DNA of 64,000 bases from Streptomyces sp. NBC_01669 (GTDB taxonomy: Bacteria > Actinomycetota > Actinomycetes > Streptomycetales > Streptomycetaceae). The stretch is taken from positions 434,001-498,000 of the forward strand of contig NZ_JAPEQG010000001.1 in assembly GCF_026339735.1 (NCBI RefSeq), in the 5' to 3' direction. The notes below the pieces were generated by a model. That model had not been told where the DNA came from and did not search any database. It saw only the letters and a program-made list of their open reading frames with translations. The position numbers and the translations under genes are program-made. Within the stretch, counting starts at the first letter, position 1. Each line of letters begins with the position of its first letter. Below, one piece after another: positions 1 through 11,655 of the stretch.

Positions 1-738
1 AAGCGATTCGGTGACACCGAGGTGTTGAGGGGCATCGATCTCGATGTCCGCAGCGGTGAGGTGCTGTGCGTCATAGGCCCTTCCGGGTCCGGGAAGTCGA
101 CGCTGCTGCGCTGCTTCAATCACCTTGAGCAGATCGACGCGGGGCGGGTGTGGATGCACGGTGAGCTGATCGGCTACGAGCAGCACGGCCCGTCCGGGCG
201 CGTCCTGCGCGAGCGGCGCCCCCGTGACATCCGACGCCAGCGCGAGCGGATCGGCATGGTGTTCCAGCGGTTCCACCTGTTCCCGCACCGCACGGCGGTG
301 CAGAACGTGATGGAGGGGCCCGTCGCCGTCAAGGGTCTCTCCCGTGCGCAGGCCGAGAAGCAGGCCCGGGAGCTGCTGGACCGTGTCGGTCTTGCGGACC
401 GGGCGGGCCACTACCCGGGGCAGCTGTCCGGCGGGCAGCAGCAGCGTGTGGCGATCGCCCGTGCATTGGCCATGGAGCCGGCACTCATGCTCTTCGACGA
501 ACCCACCTCCGCTCTCGATCCCGAACTCGTCGGCGAGGTGCTGGGCGTCATGCGCGACCTGGCCCGCAGCGGTATGACGATGGTCGTGGTCACCCACGAG
601 ATGGGCTTCGCCCGCGAGGTCGCCGACCGTGTCCTGTTCATGGATCAGGGTGCCGTCGTCGAAGCCGGGAGCCCGAAGCTTCTGTTCACCGAGCCGCGGC
701 ACGAGCGCACGCGTGCCTTCCTGTCGACGGTGCTGTGA
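1..738 (+). CDS. Polar amino-acid ABC transporter ATP-binding protein (5' partial)
   Basis: The frame is already open at base 1, so the true start lies outside the window. The protein is the cytoplasmic ATPase that powers a polar amino-acid importer of the GlnQ/HisP type. Visible motifs are Walker [10 protein letters not shown] (about nt 76-102), signature LSGGQQQR (424-447), Walker [13 protein letters not shown] (484-519) and the switch His in THEMG (about 592-606). It is short and ends soon after the H-loop, as this family does. Its stop overlaps the ATG of the next gene (738), so it is translationally coupled to the D-amino-acid deacylase. Substrate specificity cannot be read; the context suggests an amino acid or N-acyl/D-amino acid. 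Confidence 0.95.
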   Translation, partial: KRFGDTEVLRGIDLDVRSGEVLCVIGPSGSGKSTLLRCFNHLEQIDAGRVWMHGELIGYEQHGPSGRVLRERRPRDIRRQRERIGMVFQRFHLFPHRTAVQNVMEGPVAVKGLSRAQAEKQARELLDRVGLADRAGHYPGQLSGGQQQRVAIARALAMEPALMLFDEPTSALDPELVGEVLGVMRDLARSGMTMVVVTHEMGFAREVADRVLFMDQGAVVEAGSPKLLFTEPRHERTRAFLSTVL

Positions 739-2357
739 TGGGCCGCCCTGTGGATCTGTTGCTGCGCGGCGGCACACTGGTCGACGGAACCGGCGCGCCC
801 TCCAGGAAGGCGGATATCGCGATCGTGGACGGACGGGTCGCCGTGCTTCCCGCGGGCACCCCGGCCGCGGCGACCGAGACGCTGCATGTGACCGGCCAGG
901 TCATCGCGCCCGGCTTCATCGATGTGCACACGCACTCCGACGCCCTCGCGGCACCCCACGGCGCCGACGGCGCCGCGAAGCCGGTCGACGACCTTCGCCT
1001 CGCACCACTGCTCCAGGGCGTCACCACGGAGATCTGCGGCAACTGCGGGACGAGCCTGTTCCCTTCGCTACCGGAACGGCTGCCTTCACTCACCGACCAT
1101 CTCAGGGTGACGTTCGGGCTCGGAACTGTCCGGCCCGCAGCGGACTTCGACTCATTCGCCGCCGGACAGGATCCTGCCCTGCGCCGCACCCACATCGCCT
1201 CGCTCGTCGGCCACGGCACGCTGCGCGCCGGGGTCATGGGCTTCGAGGCCCGCCCACCCCGGCCCGACGAGCTGGACACCATGTGTGCGCTGCTCGACCG
1301 GGCGCTCAGCCAGGGTGCGGCCGGCCTGTCCACCGGGCTGATCTACCCGCCCGGCATCTACGCCGACACCGAGGAGATCGTCGCGCTGGCCAGAGTCGCC
1401 GCGCGTCACGGCAAGCCATACGTCACCCATCTGCGCGACGAGATGTCACAGGTGGAGACCGCCCTGGAGGAAGCCCTGGAGATCGCGGTGCGCTCCGGCG
1501 CCCCGCTGCAGATCTCCCACCACAAAACCGCGGGCCGGTACGCCTGGGGCGCCACGCTGCGCACCCTTCCTCGGCTGGAACAGGCCCGAGCCGAAGGGGT
1601 GGACGTGCTGTGCGACGTCTACCCGTACACCGCGGGCAGCACCGTCCTGCACGCCATGCTGCCACCATGGACGAGCGAGGGCGGCGTCGGCGCCCTGCTG
1701 GAACGACTGCGCCGGGCCGATACGCGCCACCGGATCCGGACGGACATCGCTCAGGGCGTCAAGGGGTGGGAGAACACGGTGGGCAACGGTGGCTGGGACC
1801 TCATCAGCGTGGCCGCCGCGCAGGCGCACCCGGAGGCCGAGGGCCGCACCATCGCCGACCTCGCCGCCGGGCGCGGCGTCCACCCGGTCGACTACGCGTG
1901 CGACCTGCTGCTGGCCGAGCAGGGCGAGGTGACCATCATCAGTCACTCCATGCGCGAGGACGACGTGCGGCGGGTGCTCGCCAGCCCGCTGTCGATGATC
2001 GGCTCGGACGGCGTCCCCAAACCCGGTCGCCCGCACCCTCGTTGGGCGGGAAGTTTCGCCCGCGTACTCGGCCACTACGGCCGCGACCAGCAGCTGATGC
2101 CGCTGGAGGACGCGGTGCACAAGATGACCGGTCTGCCGGCCCGGCGGTTCGGGCTCACCGGCCGCGGTGTGGTCCGCGACGGCGCCCTCGCCGATCTGGT
2201 AGTCCTCGACCCGGCGTCGGTACGTGACACCGCCACCTCCGACCGACCGCTGCTGGCGCCCGAAGGCATCGATACCGTCGTGGTGGCGGGACAGGTCGCG
2301 GTGAGGGGCGGTTGCCCGACCGCGGCGCGGGCGGGGGAAGTGGTGAGGATCCGATGA
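738..2357 (+). CDS. N-acyl-D-amino-acid deacylase (D-aminoacylase, amidohydrolase superfamily)
   Basis: Zinc-dependent amidohydrolase predicted to release D-amino acids from N-acyl-D-amino acids. The N-terminus has the usual small beta domain (LLLRGGTLVDGTG), followed by the metal-binding GFIDVHTHSD, CGNCG, THLRDE and ISHHK segments and a late SHSMREDD/SDG region, all in D-aminoacylase order. About 540 residues is the usual length. ATG at 738 overlaps the upstream TGA; an in-frame GTG at 735 is also possible. The stop overlaps the ATG of the serine hydrolase, so three genes form one coupled unit. The acyl group and amino acid are not readable from sequence. Confidence 0.92.
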   Translation: MGRPVDLLLRGGTLVDGTGAPSRKADIAIVDGRVAVLPAGTPAAATETLHVTGQVIAPGFIDVHTHSDALAAPHGADGAAKPVDDLRLAPLLQGVTTEICGNCGTSLFPSLPERLPSLTDHLRVTFGLGTVRPAADFDSFAAGQDPALRRTHIASLVGHGTLRAGVMGFEARPPRPDELDTMCALLDRALSQGAAGLSTGLIYPPGIYADTEEIVALARVAARHGKPYVTHLRDEMSQVETALEEALEIAVRSGAPLQISHHKTAGRYAWGATLRTLPRLEQARAEGVDVLCDVYPYTAGSTVLHAMLPPWTSEGGVGALLERLRRADTRHRIRTDIAQGVKGWENTVGNGGWDLISVAAAQAHPEAEGRTIADLAAGRGVHPVDYACDLLLAEQGEVTIISHSMREDDVRRVLASPLSMIGSDGVPKPGRPHPRWAGSFARVLGHYGRDQQLMPLEDAVHKMTGLPARRFGLTGRGVVRDGALADLVVLDPASVRDTATSDRPLLAPEGIDTVVVAGQVAVRGGCPTAARAGEVVRIR

Positions 2358-3199
2358 GTCTGGCCCAAGTGGCCGCGGCGGTGCGGCGTTCGGCCGCGCT
2401 ACCGCTCACCCTGGCCGTCGCCGCCGTCGACATCGACGGCGGCGAGACGGCGGGGGCCGACGAGTGCACCGTGCTGCCGGTCGCGTCCGCCTCGAAGCTG
2501 CTGCTGCTCGCCGAGGTCTCGCGTCGGCTGGACACGGGGGAGCTGCTCGCCGACCGGCCCGTCGAGGTCCTCGACGAGGACATGGCGGCCGGGAGCGGGG
2601 TGCTGCGCCGGATGAGCAGGCGCGGCTGGACCGTCGAGGATCTGGCCTGGCTGACCGCTTCGGTCAGCGACAACACCGCCACCAACGCGCTGCTCCGTCT
2701 GGTGGGGCGTGAGTCCACGGCCCGGCTGGCGGAGGAACTCGGGCTCGACCGCCTCACACTGCACGACAAGGTCCGTGACATCCGGGGCCCTGATGTGCCG
2801 CCCGTCTTCGCCACCGGCACCGCACGGGGCCTGGCACGGCTGGTGACTCATGCGATGCGCGGCACGCTGAGCTCCCCGGCAGCCTCCACACGGCTCCTGC
2901 AATGGATGCGCGCCAACACCGACCACGGCCTGGTCCCCGCCCTGGTGGACCACGACCCGTACGCCCCCGGCTTCCCGAATCCCCTGCCCGACAGGCTTCT
3001 GGTGGCCAACAAGACCGGCACCGACACCGGGGTCCGCGCCGATGCCGGAGTCATCGTCGGTGCGCGCCGGCTGGCGTACGCGGTGGTGGCGCACTGGGAC
3101 CCGGTGCTGGGCCCCAGCACGGAGAGCGCCGCGGTGCGTGCCATCCGGGACGTCGGCCGCACCCTCGCGGCGTGTGCCCGACGCCGCGCGGGCGAATGA
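2354..3199 (+). CDS. Serine hydrolase of the class A beta-lactamase / DD-peptidase-like fold
   Basis: The start ATG at 2354 overlaps the previous stop (ATGA); in-frame sequence upstream is only a shadow of the deacylase gene. The three penicillin-recognising motifs are present: S45-A-S-K48, S105-D-N107 and K220-T-G222, so an acyl-serine mechanism is likely. I do not see a class A Glu166-x-x-Asn motif, nor a clear signal peptide. It may therefore be a cytoplasmic amidase, esterase or D-amino-acid-peptide hydrolase rather than a resistance beta-lactamase. Coupling to the D-aminoacylase and an amino-acid importer suggests processing of acylated or D-amino-acid-containing peptides (inference). 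It converges on the LysR gene with a 19-base gap. Confidence 0.85.
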   Translation: MSLAQVAAAVRRSAALPLTLAVAAVDIDGGETAGADECTVLPVASASKLLLLAEVSRRLDTGELLADRPVEVLDEDMAAGSGVLRRMSRRGWTVEDLAWLTASVSDNTATNALLRLVGRESTARLAEELGLDRLTLHDKVRDIRGPDVPPVFATGTARGLARLVTHAMRGTLSSPAASTRLLQWMRANTDHGLVPALVDHDPYAPGFPNPLPDRLLVANKTGTDTGVRADAGVIVGARRLAYAVVAHWDPVLGPSTESAAVRAIRDVGRTLAACARRRAGE

Positions 3200-3218
3200 G
3201 AGCGGTAGGCCCCACCGG

Positions 3219-4142
3219 TCAGGCCCACTGCGTATCCAGCAGCGACCGGATCTCCTCGGCGGCCGACCGCAGCTCCGCGAGGAAGATCCGCAGCAGCGGG
3301 TTGCGGTTGGTGGGCCGGGTAGCGACCCCGATCCGCCGGTGCAGTCGGGGATGGTCCAGGCGGCAGACGTGCACACCCGTGGTGTCGCCGAGCCCGAGGG
3401 CCGGGACCAGCGCTATACCCATGCCCGCGCGCGCCAGGTTGATCGTGACCTGGTAGTGATCGCTGCGGCAGCGGACCCGCGGCCGGAACCCCTCGGCCGC
3501 ACACGCACGTTCCAGGACCGGTTCGCCGGTGTGGCCGCCGCGCGTACCGATCCAGCTCTCCCCCTCCAGAGCGGCGAGCCGGACCGCGGTGCGCCGCCCG
3601 AGGCGGTGCCGCAAAGGAAGGACCACCAGCTGCGGCTCGTCGAAGAACATCTCCACGTCCACGGCCGCCTGCCGGCACCACGGGTCCAGCGGATGCTCGA
3701 AGACGACCGCCGCATCCAGCCGGCCCGCCTCCAGATCGGGCACCAGCTCGTGCGGCTGCCCCAGGATCAGCTCCAACTCGATCTGGGGCCGCTCGGCAGC
3801 GAAGACCGACAGCGCCCGGGGAAGCAGCTCCAGGCCCGATGAAGCGAAGAAGCCCAGCCGCAGTACCCCGGCGTCGCCTTCGGAGTGCGCCCGCAGATCG
3901 TCCTGTGCGATGGCCATCAGGTCGGCGACAGCCTGTGCGTGCTCGGCCAGTCGCACACCGGCCGCCGTCAGCCGCAGGCTCTGCGGCTGACGTTCCACCA
4001 ACGCCACCGCGAGCTCCTGCTCCAGCCGGGCGAGTTGATGGGAGACGGCGGACGGGCTCAGATGCAGCGCCTGGGCCGCGGCCACGATGGTGCCCGTGCG
4101 GGCTATTTCCAGCAGGACGAGCAGTCGAGCACTGTTCAGCAT
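3219..4142 (-). CDS. LysR-family transcriptional regulator
   Basis: 307 residues, the normal LTTR length. The N-terminal winged helix-turn-helix (residues 1-60) carries the typical GTIVAAAQALHLSPSAVSH segment, followed by a periplasmic-binding-protein-like effector domain. It lies 9 bases downstream of the diaminopimelate decarboxylase on the same strand, so the two probably form an operon. This differs from the divergent lysR/lysA arrangement in enterobacteria. It could respond to an amino acid and regulate the decarboxylase or the convergent D-amino-acid operon; the target is inferred from position only. Confidence 0.92.
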   Translation of the reverse strand: MLNSARLLVLLEIARTGTIVAAAQALHLSPSAVSHQLARLEQELAVALVERQPQSLRLTAAGVRLAEHAQAVADLMAIAQDDLRAHSEGDAGVLRLGFFASSGLELLPRALSVFAAERPQIELELILGQPHELVPDLEAGRLDAAVVFEHPLDPWCRQAAVDVEMFFDEPQLVVLPLRHRLGRRTAVRLAALEGESWIGTRGGHTGEPVLERACAAEGFRPRVRCRSDHYQVTINLARAGMGIALVPALGLGDTTGVHVCRLDHPRLHRRIGVATRPTNRNPLLRIFLAELRSAAEEIRSLLDTQWA

Positions 4143-4151
4143 CGGGTCAGG

Positions 4152-5504
4152 TTAGGCCCTGCCGACGCACCGCGCCGCCCCGGCACCCGACCCTACCGTC
4201 GCCGGCGGCGCGACGGGCCCGGCGGGCTCGTCCACGTCCAGGCGCAGCAGGTCCTCCTCGGTCTCCCGGCGCACCACGGTGCGGGCACGGCCATCGGACA
4301 CGAAGACGACAGCGGAACGCGGCAACTTGTTGTAGTTGGACGCCATGGCATATCCGTATGCGCCCGTGACCGGCGTGGCCAGGAGATCACCTACCGCGAG
4401 CTCGGCCGGCAGGGCGGCGTCGTCGACAATCACATCGCCGCTCTCGCAGTGTTTGCCGACCAGCCGTGCCCGCAGCGGTCGCGGTGCGCGGGGGCGGCGC
4501 GGCAGGAACACCTCGTAGCGGCTGCCGTACAGGGCGGGGCGCAGATTGTCGCTCATGCCGCCGTCGATGCTGACGTATGTCCGCACGCCCTCGATGCGCT
4601 TGATGGTGCCCACCCGGTAGAGGGTCAGCCCCGCGCGGGCGGCGATGGACCTGCCCGGCTCCACTGTCACGTCGCCGCCCCAGCCCGCATCGAGCACCGC
4701 GGTGCGCACCCCGGCCGCCCAGTCGGCGAACGAGGGTACGGTCTGCCCCGCCTCGTACGCGACACCGAGGCCGCCACCGACGGTGAGCCGGTGTACCCGG
4801 GCCTCCACGGCGAACCGCGCAACGGCCGCGGCTCCTGCCGCGAGCTCCGACGTGTCCAGCACCTGGGAGCCCACATGCGCGTGGACGCCCTCCAGGATCA
4901 TCGCCGGGGAACCGGCGGCCCGCCGCACTGCGGCCGCGGCGGTTCCGCCGACGAGGCCGAAGCCGAACTTCGAGTCGTTGCCACCGGTGCGGATCGCCTC
5001 GTGTGCGCCTGCGGCGACACCGGGCGCCACCCGCAACTGTACCCGGGTGGGCGGCAGTTGCTCCTCGGCGTGCAGGCGCTCGATGCGGTCCATCTCGTCG
5101 AAGCTGTCGACCACCACGTGGTGCACCCCGGCTGACATCGCCGTGCGCAGCTCCGCCTCGTCCTTGTTGTTGCCGTGCAGCACGATCCGTCCGGCCGGAA
5201 CATCCGCGTGCAGCGCCACCCGCAGCTCGCCGCCGGAGGCCACATCGAGCAACAGCCCCTCCTCGTGGGCCAGTCGGGCCATGGCCGTGCACAGGAATGC
5301 CTTGGAGGCGTACGCGACGTTGCCCTGGCCGAAGGCAGCGACCGCCTCCCGGCAGCGTCGGCGAAGGTGCTCCTCGTCGTACACGAAGAGCGGTGTTCCC
5401 AAACGCCGCGCCAGTTCGGTGAGCAGGACGCCTCCGACGGCGAGCCCTTCAGAGCGGATCTCGGAAGTGAAGGGCAGCAGACCCGTTTCGATGGCTGACG
5501 ACAT
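4152..5504 (-). CDS. lysA: Diaminopimelate decarboxylase-like PLP enzyme
   Basis: Fold-type III PLP decarboxylase, predicted to convert meso-diaminopimelate to lysine. The PLP lysine is K68 in AYASKAF. HVGSQ, the glycine-rich phosphate-binding stretch (VGGGLG), a C-terminal CESGD active-site motif and GAYGYAMASNYN are all family hallmarks. 450 residues fits LysA. GGGAGG lies just before the ATG at 5504. Streptomyces usually carry a primary lysA beside hom/thrC; this copy sits beside D-amino-acid genes and a LysR regulator, so it may be a second, dedicated copy acting on another D-centre amino acid (inference). Confidence 0.9.
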   Translation of the reverse strand: MSSAIETGLLPFTSEIRSEGLAVGGVLLTELARRLGTPLFVYDEEHLRRRCREAVAAFGQGNVAYASKAFLCTAMARLAHEEGLLLDVASGGELRVALHADVPAGRIVLHGNNKDEAELRTAMSAGVHHVVVDSFDEMDRIERLHAEEQLPPTRVQLRVAPGVAAGAHEAIRTGGNDSKFGFGLVGGTAAAAVRRAAGSPAMILEGVHAHVGSQVLDTSELAAGAAAVARFAVEARVHRLTVGGGLGVAYEAGQTVPSFADWAAGVRTAVLDAGWGGDVTVEPGRSIAARAGLTLYRVGTIKRIEGVRTYVSIDGGMSDNLRPALYGSRYEVFLPRRPRAPRPLRARLVGKHCESGDVIVDDAALPAELAVGDLLATPVTGAYGYAMASNYNKLPRSAVVFVSDGRARTVVRRETEEDLLRLDVDEPAGPVAPPATVGSGAGAARCVGRA

Positions 5505-5660
5505 GGTTCCTCCCCGCAGGCCGGTTCTCCGCCATCCTGCGGCCTGCAGAAGGGGTCACAAAAGCGCATTCTTCTGTGGCTGAGCCTCATGAGTTTCGAC
5601 GCTCAGGCCGCGTCGAGGGTCGTGGGAAGGGCCTCGTGCCGGGCCGGGGAAGTTCCGTCA

Positions 5661-5717
5661 CAAGGTTGTGATCAGTCCTCCGTCGATGACGAAGTCCGAT
5701 CCGGTGACGTTGATTCA
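5661..5717 (-). pseudogene. C-terminal relic of a short-chain dehydrogenase/reductase
   Basis: On the minus strand the 18 codons before a TGA at 5661-5663 read INVTGSDFVIDGGLITTL, the standard SDR C-terminal signature around V-T-G-x-x-x-x-x-D-G-G. A stop at 5718-5720 closes the frame on the upstream side, and no Rossmann N-terminus is visible nearby, only the DUF4232 gene on the other strand. It is the 3' stub of a deleted SDR gene. Identification rests on the motif alone. Confidence 0.6.
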
Positions 5718-5746
5718 GGGGGCACGGAAGCGAGCAGGCGAGAACC

Positions 5747-6457
5747 ATGGACTCCACTCCGCGAACCATCACCCCATTGTCCCCACGATCCTTCCGTCCG
5801 CGGGGGCGCGGACCGGCCGGCAGGGGGCGCGGGCTCCGCCGGTACGCCCTCGTCCCGGTGGCGGTCGCGTCCCTCGCCGTGGGCGCCACCGGCTGCGCCG
5901 ACGGCGCCTCCCCCTCGGCCGAGCCCGCGGGATCGAGCAGGTCCGCCCCCGGCAGCACCGCCCCGGATGCGCCCATCGCCCCGGGCGAGCCCGCTCCCAC
6001 CAGGGCCGCCACTCCGAGCGCCTCGGCTGCCACGTCCGCCCCGGCCACCGGCAGCGGTCCGGGGCGCTGCACGACCGAGGAGCTGACCATGAGCCTGAGG
6101 CAGGGCGACGCGGGTGCGGGCCAGATCCACTACCGGCTCACGCTGGTGAACAAGTCCTCGGACTCCTGCACCCTGACCGGCTTCCCCGGGGTCTCCCTGA
6201 TCAGGCGCGACGGCAGCGTGATCGGCGCACCCGCCGACCGCGAGGGCGCCGCGGGCCGGGCCACCGTCATCGGGGCCGGCGGCTCGGCCGAAGTCACCCT
6301 GCACACCCTCAACCGCGGGATCAACGGCTCGGAGTGCTGGGACCGGCCCGACTTTCTCCGGGTCTACCCGCCCGGTTCCCGGGAAGCCCTGACCCTGCGC
6401 ACCACCCAGCCCCTCATCTGCGGCGGCCTCTTCAGGACGACAGCGGTGAGCGGCTGA
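5747..6457 (+). CDS. DUF4232 lipoprotein
   Basis: A basic N-terminus, a hydrophobic stretch (ALVPVAVASLAVGATGC) and a lipobox-like VGATGC near residue 50 indicate an exported lipoprotein. A low-complexity Ala/Pro/Ser linker follows. The C-terminal domain (from about residue 105) has the DUF4232 pattern: CTTEEL, NKSSDSCTLTGFPGVSL and a terminal PLICGG, with four cysteines likely to form two disulfides at the cell surface. The function of the family is unknown. The ATG at 5747 follows a weak purine-rich site. It appears monocistronic. Confidence 0.85.
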   Translation: MDSTPRTITPLSPRSFRPRGRGPAGRGRGLRRYALVPVAVASLAVGATGCADGASPSAEPAGSSRSAPGSTAPDAPIAPGEPAPTRAATPSASAATSAPATGSGPGRCTTEELTMSLRQGDAGAGQIHYRLTLVNKSSDSCTLTGFPGVSLIRRDGSVIGAPADREGAAGRATVIGAGGSAEVTLHTLNRGINGSECWDRPDFLRVYPPGSREALTLRTTQPLICGGLFRTTAVSG

Positions 6458-6856
6458 CGGAAGGGCGACCGGCCGGGGTGGCCCTCGTGGGGACGGGCCG
6501 CGTTCCGGCATGCCCCGGCACCCTCGGCGCCGCATCCGCCCCACAGGTACTTCGACGCGGGGTCGGCCTCAACTGTCGGCCGACCCCTGTTCTTGCCTGC
6601 GATGGAGATGGCTGCGATCGAGCAGGCCTGTACCGTCCGCGGCGCGGACCTGCGCTCGATGGACTTGAACGGCGTCGATCTCGACAGCCGAGTTCCGGAG
6701 GCCGTTCCCACGTCGGCGAACCAGCCGTCGAATCGCCCTCGCTCACCTTCACAGCAGACTGCTTCTCCCACCCCACGAGGGAATGTGGCCGATGGCGCCG
6801 GGGAGAGCTGATGCCCCTCCCGGCACAAGAGGTGTGCCTCTCCCCGGTCGACGGGT
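6458..6856. other. Intergenic region, 399 bp
   Basis: This lies between two convergent genes. A short GC hairpin (AGGGC...GCCCT, about 6465-6490) just after the DUF4232 stop could terminate that gene. Small open frames are present but none has a recognisable motif or a good ribosome-binding site. Nothing else was seen. Confidence 0.4.
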
Positions 6857-8104
6857 TCACGCCGATGACGGGGAATCGCTCGCCGACGGCACTTCCGTCT
6901 CGGGGCGACGGAGAACACTGGTGATGTAGTCCGCCACGGCCGCCTCCAGACCGATGTCCAGCTGTGCGCGCTCGGACATGTACCACCGGTGTTCCAACAG
7001 TTCGTGATAGAGCTCGGCCGGGTCCATGGAGCTCCGGAGTTCCCGCGGAACAGCACGTACCGTAGGTCTGAACACCTCGCGGACCCAGCGGTGCGCAAGC
7101 ACCTCCGCACGGGCGCCGAGCGGGTCGCCCGGCGCGTAGTCCTCCTGTGTCGCCATCCAGCTCTCAAGGTCGTTGAGGAGTCGTCGGGCCTGGTTCTCCT
7201 CGGCGTCGAGCCCGGTGAGGCGCAGCAGTTGGCGTTGATGATGGCCTGCGTCGACCACCTTGGGGACGAACGTGATCGTGTCGCCGTTCGGGGAGTTGGC
7301 GATCTGCATCTCGGCGACGTCGAAGCCGAGGTCGTTGAGCCGACGCATGCGACGTTCGATGTAGTGATACTGGCCGGCCGGATAGACCGAAGTACGAGTC
7401 AGCTCACTCCACAGCTCCTCGTACCGCTGGCAGATCTCGGCGCCGAAAGCGATCGGATCCACCGAGGGATGGAGCGCACCCGCGGCCTCCAGGTCCAGCA
7501 TCTCTCCGCTGATGTTCACCCGGGCCAGATCGATGTCGTATTCACGCTGCCCTGTGCTGAGTTGGCTGTGTACCTCGCCGGTCTCCGCATCCACAAGGTA
7601 GGCGGCGTAGGCGCCGGCGTCCCGGCGGAAGAGTGTGTTGGACAGAGAGCAGTCGCCCCAGGCGAAGCCCGCCAGGTGCAGCCGGACCAGCAGTACGGCG
7701 AGTGCGTCCATGAGCCGGTGCACGGTGGTCGGGCGCATCGTCGTCTCGAACATCGAGCGGTAGGGCAGGGACCCGTTGAGATGACGAGTAATCAGCACCG
7801 GCTCCAGCGGTCCCCCGTCGGTGCCGGTGCGCCCGGTAACCACCGCGAGTGGGTCCACCGCGGGTATCCCGAGCCGGGCCAGGGTGCGCAACAGCTCGTA
7901 CTCGCGTACCGCCGGCCGTTCGGCAAGCTCCTTGACGGCCACCACGTCGGCCCCCGCTCGTGCGTAGCGCACGACGTGGCGGGAGATGCCGCGCGGCAGC
8001 GTCACCAGATGCTTCTCCGCCCATTCTTCGAGCGGTAGGTGCCAGGGCAGTTCGAGGAGGAACGCGGGGTGTTCGGGGTTGGTGGCGCTGAACTGCAAAG
8101 CCAT
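6857..8104 (-). CDS. DUF4032 protein with LPS-kinase-like domain
   Basis: 415 residues from the ATG at 8104 (start MALQFSATNPEHPAFL). The long in-frame extension upstream crosses the alkB-like gene and is spurious. Residues about 20-200 look like a divergent protein-kinase/LPS-kinase fold: an AVKEL lysine segment, FAWGDCSLSNTL as a catalytic D-x4-N motif, and YLVDAETGE as the metal-binding segment. The C-terminal half matches the DUF4032 family, common as a single copy in actinobacteria. The physiological role is unknown. The short C-terminal tail is Ser/Pro rich. It is co-directional with the AlkB-like gene 104 bp upstream. Confidence 0.85.
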   Translation of the reverse strand: MALQFSATNPEHPAFLLELPWHLPLEEWAEKHLVTLPRGISRHVVRYARAGADVVAVKELAERPAVREYELLRTLARLGIPAVDPLAVVTGRTGTDGGPLEPVLITRHLNGSLPYRSMFETTMRPTTVHRLMDALAVLLVRLHLAGFAWGDCSLSNTLFRRDAGAYAAYLVDAETGEVHSQLSTGQREYDIDLARVNISGEMLDLEAAGALHPSVDPIAFGAEICQRYEELWSELTRTSVYPAGQYHYIERRMRRLNDLGFDVAEMQIANSPNGDTITFVPKVVDAGHHQRQLLRLTGLDAEENQARRLLNDLESWMATQEDYAPGDPLGARAEVLAHRWVREVFRPTVRAVPRELRSSMDPAELYHELLEHRWYMSERAQLDIGLEAAVADYITSVLRRPETEVPSASDSPSSA

Positions 8105-8208
8105 CGGTCGCCTCGCTGGTTCGGTGACGGGACCACCAGTGTGACGTAGCGAGTCGCGCGCCCCGTGACCAAGGGGGACGGAAGCGTACGCACTCTGGTC
8201 GGGAGCGG

Positions 8209-8838
8209 TCACTGCACCCCGTGCGGCCGGAACTGGATGCTGATGCGCCCTCCCACGGCCCGAGCGGTCTTGGGGATGGCGTGCTCCCAGGTCCGCTGAC
8301 AGGAACCGCCCATCACGATCAGGTCGCCGTGTCCGAGCGACCACCGGACGACATCGCCGCCGCGGCACGGGCGCAGCAGCAGGTCGCGGGGCGCCCCCAC
8401 GGACAGGATGGCGACCATCGTGTCCTCGCGTGCACCCCTGCCGATGCGGTCGCCGTGCCAGGCCACGCTGTCGCGCCCGTCGCGGTAGTGGCACAGGCCG
8501 GCTGTTGTGAAGGGTTCGCCGAGCTCGGCGGCGTAGTGCGTGGAGAGCGCCTGCCGCGCCTCGTCGAGGACGGGGTGCGGCAGCGGTTCGCCGGCACGGT
8601 AGAAGGCGAGCAGGCGCGGGACGTCCACGACCCGCTCGTACATCTGCCGTCGCTCGGCCTTCCAGGGAACGTCCGCGGCCAGCTGTTCGAACAGGGCGTC
8701 GGCGCCACACAGCCAGCCCGGCAGGAGGTCGATCCAGGCGCCGTCGTCGAGCCCTGTTCTGCGGAGCCCGTCCAGTGGGCGCAAAAACGCCTCGTCGCCC
8801 TGATCGAACAGGGACCCCTGGAGCTGGTGCGGTGCCAT
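8209..8838 (-). CDS. AlkB-like 2-oxoglutarate/Fe(II) dioxygenase
   Basis: 209 residues, typical of bacterial AlkB-like proteins that oxidatively remove alkyl groups from nucleic-acid bases. The iron ligands are H128-x-D130 (WHGDR) and H186 (TWEHAIPK). The 2-oxoglutarate-binding arginines are R198 and R204 in GGRISIQFR. The product is cytosolic. The 270-bp space to the divergent clpC-like gene carries an imperfect palindrome at 8853-8868 that could be an operator. It could act on DNA, RNA or tRNA. Confidence 0.9.
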   Translation of the reverse strand: MAPHQLQGSLFDQGDEAFLRPLDGLRRTGLDDGAWIDLLPGWLCGADALFEQLAADVPWKAERRQMYERVVDVPRLLAFYRAGEPLPHPVLDEARQALSTHYAAELGEPFTTAGLCHYRDGRDSVAWHGDRIGRGAREDTMVAILSVGAPRDLLLRPCRGGDVVRWSLGHGDLIVMGGSCQRTWEHAIPKTARAVGGRISIQFRPHGVQ

Positions 8839-9108
8839 GTGTGCAGCTTACCCACATTCGAACATGTGCGCTATTAGAGAAGATTCCGTACGCACCGGGA
8901 ACAGCGGATGAATGCGCAGCGCACACCCCTCGACCCCGCTGCCCCTTGGTCCCGATTACAGACACATAGCGCCTATATCGTCTAAATTGGGTCAAGTGGG
9001 GTTGCGGCTGTCTGCGGTCACGCCGGACTTGCGGGACCGCGTCAACACGGCTGCACGTGCACTGAGACAGCGTGACCCGGTCCGGCCGGGCCACGGGGAC
9101 GGATACCC
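8839..9108. other. Divergent promoter region between alkB-like and clpC-like genes
   Basis: 270 bp between divergent starts. It contains the imperfect palindrome CACATTCGAACATGTG (8853-8868) on the alkB side and an unusually AT-rich stretch around 8950-8996 that may hold the clpC promoter. No HAIR element (CTTGAGT-N7-ACTCAAG) or clean SOS box was found. Confidence 0.45.

Positions 9109-11655
<2,547 letters not shown>

Noticed and set aside
8853..8868. CACATTCGAACATGTG considered as a LexA/SOS box for the AlkB-like gene
   Set aside because: The GAAC half-site is not followed by GTTC at the right spacing; only an imperfect palindrome remains, so SOS control is not claimed.
8105..9094. Upstream in-frame extension of the DUF4032 gene to 745 codons
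   Set aside because: It runs through the AlkB-like gene in another frame and the divergent promoter; the composition is non-coding and the family begins at the ATG at 8104.
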